Source: Glutamicibacter halophytocola
GTDB taxonomy: Bacteria > Actinomycetota > Actinomycetes > Actinomycetales > Micrococcaceae
Direction of reading: 5' to 3'
NCBI RefSeq assembly: GCF_001302565.1
Contig: NZ_CP012750.1
Span: forward strand, 3,658,001 to 3,722,000
Length of the DNA stretch: 64,000 nt
The notes beneath the pieces are model-generated. The model was not told the origin of the DNA, did not search any database, and was given only the letters and a program-made list of their open reading frames with translations. Below are positions 60,806 through 64,000 of this stretch, in pieces (position 1 is the stretch's first letter; the number at the start of each line of letters is the position of its first letter). The position numbers and the translations under genes were made by a program.

Positions 60806-62284
60806 CTGCTTGAGCGCGCTAACTGGTTGATAGTCACGCAAAACTACAGACTTGCGAACCATCGCACGCAAATCTTCGACCCTCTCGCCACCCTGCGGCA
60901 TCGCTCGCAGCTGCACCAGCACATTTCCCAACGCGGTGCATTCCACAGGCCCGGCAATGACCGGCACCCGAGCGAGGTCAGCGGTGCGCTGGCAGAGCAG
61001 TTCACCCTGCGACCCGCCGCCGACAATATGGATCTCCTCCAGCTCGAATCCGCCCAGCCGGGCCGCTTCATGGGCTTGGGCGGCAAAGCTGGCGGCCAAC
61101 GATTCGAGAACCACGCGGATCAGCCCGGCAGGAGTTTCTGGCGCTGATCCGCCAGCAAGGGCGATCGCGTCGCTGATGCGTGCCGGCATCTGCCCCGGGG
61201 CAAGAAACTGCTCATTCTGCGGATCGATCAGCACCTGCGGCACAGGCAGCGCCGCGGCCTGGCTGAGCAGGTCGGCCAGGTGAATTTCCGGCTGGCCGGC
61301 CAGCTCGGCTTGCTGGTTCCAGTAGCTCACCGATTCGCTGAGCAAGAAGGTTCCGGTGACGTTCTTGAGGAACCGCACCGAACCATCCAGGCCCAGCTCG
61401 TTGGTGAATCCGGCTGCCTGGGCTTGGGCCGTGAGCACCGGATCGGCCAGTTCCACACCGACTAGTCCCCAGGTCCCGCAGGAGATGTACGCTGACTTTT
61501 CCCCCGTTAGCGGGGTCGCCGCGACGGCACTGGCGGTGTCGTGCGAAGCAACGGCCACCACCTGCACAGAGCCTGCGGCGCCGAATTCCCGGGCCAGCTC
61601 GGGGCGCAAGGCACCGACCTCCTCTCCCGGATGCACCATCGGGGCAACCTTGCCGGCAACCCCGAGCGCCTGCGCCAGTGGCTCATCCCAGGAACCGGTG
61701 CGCTGGTTAAGCAGCCCCGTAGTGGAAGCATTGGTCCACTCGCAGCGAGCCTGGCCGGTCAGCAGCCAGTTGACGTAGTCGGGCACGAGAAGCAGCTGGT
61801 CTGCCGATTCCAACCGGCTATCCTGCTGCTCGGCCTGCAGCTGGTACACGGTGTTGAACGGCAGGAATTGCAGCCCATTGCGTTCGAAAAGCTCGACCCG
61901 GCTGAACTTGCGTTCCAGGTCGGGAACGGCGAGCTCATTGCGCGGATCCCGGTAGTGGCGCACTTGCCCCAGGCGCTGCCCATCCTTGAGCAGCGCATAG
62001 TCCACAGCCCAGGAGTCGACCCCGATGCTGGAAATGTCCGGGCGCAGTTCAAAGGCCTTCTTGAGCCCCTGGCGGATCTGCGACCACAACTCATCGATAT
62101 CCCAGGCCAATGCCTGCGCCGGGGCATCGTCCTGCAGCCGGGCCAAGGGCACCGGCCCGTTGGCGAATCGGTGGACGAGGGTCAGCTGGACCTTCCCGTC
62201 CACCAGCTCGCCAATCATGACCCGGCCGCTGGTGGCGCCCAGGTCAATGGCTGCGACCGGGGTTCCCGTTTCTTTCTGGCTCAT
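60800..62284 (-). CDS. rhaB: rhamnulokinase (FGGY family)
   Basis: 494 residues. AAIDLGATSGRVMIGELVDG (phosphate-1 loop), SIGVDSWAVDYALL (rhamnulose site), ASHDTASAVAATPL and IHIVGGGSQGELLCQRTAD are rhamnulokinase blocks. ATP-dependent phosphorylation of L-rhamnulose. ATG 62284 overlaps the stop of the aldolase gene (ATGA). Ends in a terminator hairpin that includes its stop codon. Confidence 0.92.
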   Translation of the reverse strand: MSQKETGTPVAAIDLGATSGRVMIGELVDGKVQLTLVHRFANGPVPLARLQDDAPAQALAWDIDELWSQIRQGLKKAFELRPDISSIGVDSWAVDYALLKDGQRLGQVRHYRDPRNELAVPDLERKFSRVELFERNGLQFLPFNTVYQLQAEQQDSRLESADQLLLVPDYVNWLLTGQARCEWTNASTTGLLNQRTGSWDEPLAQALGVAGKVAPMVHPGEEVGALRPELAREFGAAGSVQVVAVASHDTASAVAATPLTGEKSAYISCGTWGLVGVELADPVLTAQAQAAGFTNELGLDGSVRFLKNVTGTFLLSESVSYWNQQAELAGQPEIHLADLLSQAAALPVPQVLIDPQNEQFLAPGQMPARISDAIALAGGSAPETPAGLIRVVLESLAASFAAQAHEAARLGGFELEEIHIVGGGSQGELLCQRTADLARVPVIAGPVECTALGNVLVQLRAMPQGGERVEDLRAMVRKSVVLRDYQPVSALKQA

Positions 62285-64000
62285 CGCAGGAACGCTGCAG
62301 CAACCCCAGAATCCACTGGAATGTGCAACCCTGTGGTGCGGGTTAATTCGGGTCCGGTCAGTACATATACCGCATCGGCAATATTTTCCGGGATGACCTC
62401 GCGCTTGAGGATCGTGCGGTTTGCGTAGAACTGGCCCAGGTCTTCTTCGGCTACGCCATAGGTCGCGGCGCGCTGGGCGCCCCATCCCGAGGAGAAGATC
62501 CCTGAACCGCGAACGACGCCATCTGGATTGATGCCATTCACCCGGACACCATGCTCGCCCAGTTCAACGGCCAGCAATCGCACCTGGTGCGCCTGGTCCG
62601 CCTTGGTCGCGGAGTACGCGATATTGTTCGGGCCGGCAAAAACTGAATTCTTGGACGAGATGTAGATGATGTCCCCGCCGAGCTTCTGCTCAATCAGCAC
62701 CTTGGCGGCGGCCTTGGAGACGAGGAACGAGCCCTTGGCCATGACGTCATGCTGCAAATCCCAGTCAGCTTCCGTGGTCTCCAGCAGCGGCTTCGACAGT
62801 GACAGGCCGGCGTTGTTGACCACCAGATCCAGTCCGCCAAAGGCCAAAACGGCTTCATCGATAGCCGCCTGCACGGCGCCGGCATCGGCCACATTGGCGG
62901 CCACGCCGACGGCAACATCCGCATCGCCCAATTCAGCGGCCGCAGCTTGCGCCTTGGCCAAGTCGAGATCGGCGATCACCACGCAGGCGCCTTCGGCAGC
63001 AAGCCGCTTGGCCACGGCCTTGCCGATCCCCGAAGCGGCCCCGGTCACCAGTGCGATGCGCCCGGCATGGGACTTGGGCTGGGGCATGCGCTGCAGCTTG
63101 GCCTCTTCCAGCGCCCAGTATTCAATGCGGAATTTTTCCGCATCCGAAATCGGGGTGTAGCTCGACAGCGCTTCGGCGCCGCGCATGACGTTAACGGCGT
63201 TGAGGTAGAACTCGCCGGCTACCCGCGCGGTTTGCTTGTTGGCACCGTAGGAGAACATGCCCACGCCGGGAACCAGAACGATCAATGGGTCCGCGCCACG
63301 CATGGCCGGGGAGTTCTCGTCCTTGTGGGTCTCGTAGTAGCGCCGGTAGTCCTCGCGGTACTCCACGTGCAATTCGTTGAGCCGCTCCAGCTGCTCTTCG
63401 ATGCTGGCCGAAGCCGGCAGATCCAGGACCAATGGCTTGATTTTGGTCCGCAGGAAATGATCTGGGCAGCTGGTGCCCAGTTCCGCGAGCTGCGCCAGCT
63501 TCTGGCGGGAAAGGAAGTCCAGGACCCGCTGATCATCGCAATAGTGGCCGACCATTGGCTTGTCGGCGCTGGCCAGGGAGCGGATGGTCGGGGCCAGTGC
63601 CGCGGCGCGGGTTCGGCGCTCGGAGTCAGGCATGGCCTCGAAGCCTGGAACGACTGCTCCAAATGGCTCAGGCGCCCCATGTTCCTGGATGTATGCGGCA
63701 GCGGTGTCTATGATCCACAGCGAATTAGCTTCGGACTCGTCGCTGGTATCGCCCCAGGCCGTGATTCCGTGGCCGCCCAGAATGCAGCCGATAGCTTGTG
63801 GATTCTCTTCCTTGATCCGCGCGATATCCAACCCGAGCTGGAAGCCTGGACGCCGCCAATCCACCCAAGCCACCTTGCCGCCGAAAATCTTGGCCGTAAG
63901 TTCCCGGCCATCCTTGGCGGTGGCAATGGCGATGCCGGAGTCAGGATGCAGGTGGTCGACGTGGTTGGCATTGACCAGTCCGTGCATGGCGGTGTCGATG
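62281..64000 (-). CDS. bifunctional rhamnulose-1-phosphate aldolase / short-chain dehydrogenase, 5' end outside window
   Basis: Visible part about 573 residues; the frame is open to the window edge, so roughly 100 N-terminal residues are missing. Class II aldolase domain with zinc histidines in NANHVDHLHPDS and CILGGHGITAWG, then an SDR domain with VTGAASGIGKAVA, NNAGLSL and the catalytic YSATK. The fused enzyme (RhaEW/RhaD type) splits rhamnulose-1-phosphate to DHAP and lactaldehyde and oxidises or reduces the lactaldehyde. Operon with rhaB. Confidence 0.92.
   Translation of the reverse strand, partial: IDTAMHGLVNANHVDHLHPDSGIAIATAKDGRELTAKIFGGKVAWVDWRRPGFQLGLDIARIKEENPQAIGCILGGHGITAWGDTSDESEANSLWIIDTAAAYIQEHGAPEPFGAVVPGFEAMPDSERRTRAAALAPTIRSLASADKPMVGHYCDDQRVLDFLSRQKLAQLAELGTSCPDHFLRTKIKPLVLDLPASASIEEQLERLNELHVEYREDYRRYYETHKDENSPAMRGADPLIVLVPGVGMFSYGANKQTARVAGEFYLNAVNVMRGAEALSSYTPISDAEKFRIEYWALEEAKLQRMPQPKSHAGRIALVTGAASGIGKAVAKRLAAEGACVVIADLDLAKAQAAAAELGDADVAVGVAANVADAGAVQAAIDEAVLAFGGLDLVVNNAGLSLSKPLLETTEADWDLQHDVMAKGSFLVSKAAAKVLIEQKLGGDIIYISSKNSVFAGPNNIAYSATKADQAHQVRLLAVELGEHGVRVNGINPDGVVRGSGIFSSGWGAQRAATYGVAEEDLGQFYANRTILKREVIPENIADAVYVLTGPELTRTTGLHIPVDSGVAAAFLR

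Noticed and set aside
1..64000. CRISPR arrays, insertion sequences, prophage, rRNA
   Set aside because: No regularly spaced repeats of CRISPR type, no transposase or integrase motifs, no phage structural genes and no rRNA sequence were seen.

Overview
The window is a GC-rich actinobacterial chromosome segment. Gene content (DUF222/HNH protein, EtfBA followed by a cytochrome b, CdaR-GntP-glycerate kinase, ROK-controlled sugar importer, many GTG/TTG starts and ATGA overlaps) suggests a member of the Micrococcaceae close to Arthrobacter or Glutamicibacter; this is an inference from content, not from a marker gene. I see no rRNA, tRNA, CRISPR array or insertion sequence.

Layout. 1-4.5 kb: a leucine-type acyl-CoA carboxylase operon (carboxyltransferase, biotin carboxylase/BCCP, MaoC hydratase, HpcH/citrate-lyase-like lyase). 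4.7-11.5 kb: a GNAT gene, an AraC regulator with a probable leaderless mRNA, then a DtxR/IdeR-type iron box and a siderophore ABC operon ending in an unusual GNAT/C39-peptidase-like fusion. 11.7-17.8 kb: a divergent ROK repressor and an alpha-glucoside import operon with a GH13 glucosidase, with a long inverted repeat between them. 17.8-22.3 kb: a small membrane protein, then an amine oxidase/cupin/APC permease set facing a TetR regulator across a perfect 11+2+11 palindrome. 22.3-25.6 kb: two DUF202 membrane proteins, and an MBL-fold hydrolase coupled to an MHS-type transporter.

25.6-35.7 kb (minus strand): an organosulfur-acquisition locus with a ribose-type ABC importer, an NtaA/DmoA-type flavin monooxygenase, two DszC/SfnB-like acyl-CoA-dehydrogenase-fold oxidases and a LysR regulator. 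The importer has a SAM-I-like riboswitch in its leader, and both transcription units of the locus carry the same ATAT-N6-ATAT element. 35.8-41.0 kb: an SdpI-like protein, then GntP, CdaR and glycerate kinase for glycerate or gluconate use, with two small genes between them.

41.0-41.7 kb holds no ordinary gene. Instead it has three tandem units of about 165 bp, each with a promoter, a conserved 5' hairpin built on an anti-Shine-Dalgarno-like CACCTC, an identical 18-nt segment and its own terminator. They look like a family of three small RNAs and are the best candidate for something undescribed. 41.7-47.1 kb: a SulP transporter, a GNAT, a divergent diguanylate cyclase/EAL pair and a GT2 polysaccharide synthase with a small membrane partner. 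47.3-56.4 kb: an acyl-CoA ligase, small hypotheticals, DUF222/HNH, an MFS exporter, two DUF1801 proteins, a lower-GC DUF3800 patch and an unrecognised 369-residue protein. 56.6-60.0 kb: EtfB-EtfA-cytochrome b with a repeat-bearing N-terminus. 60.1-64 kb: a methyltransferase, then rhamnulokinase and the bifunctional rhamnulose-phosphate aldolase/dehydrogenase, which runs off the window.
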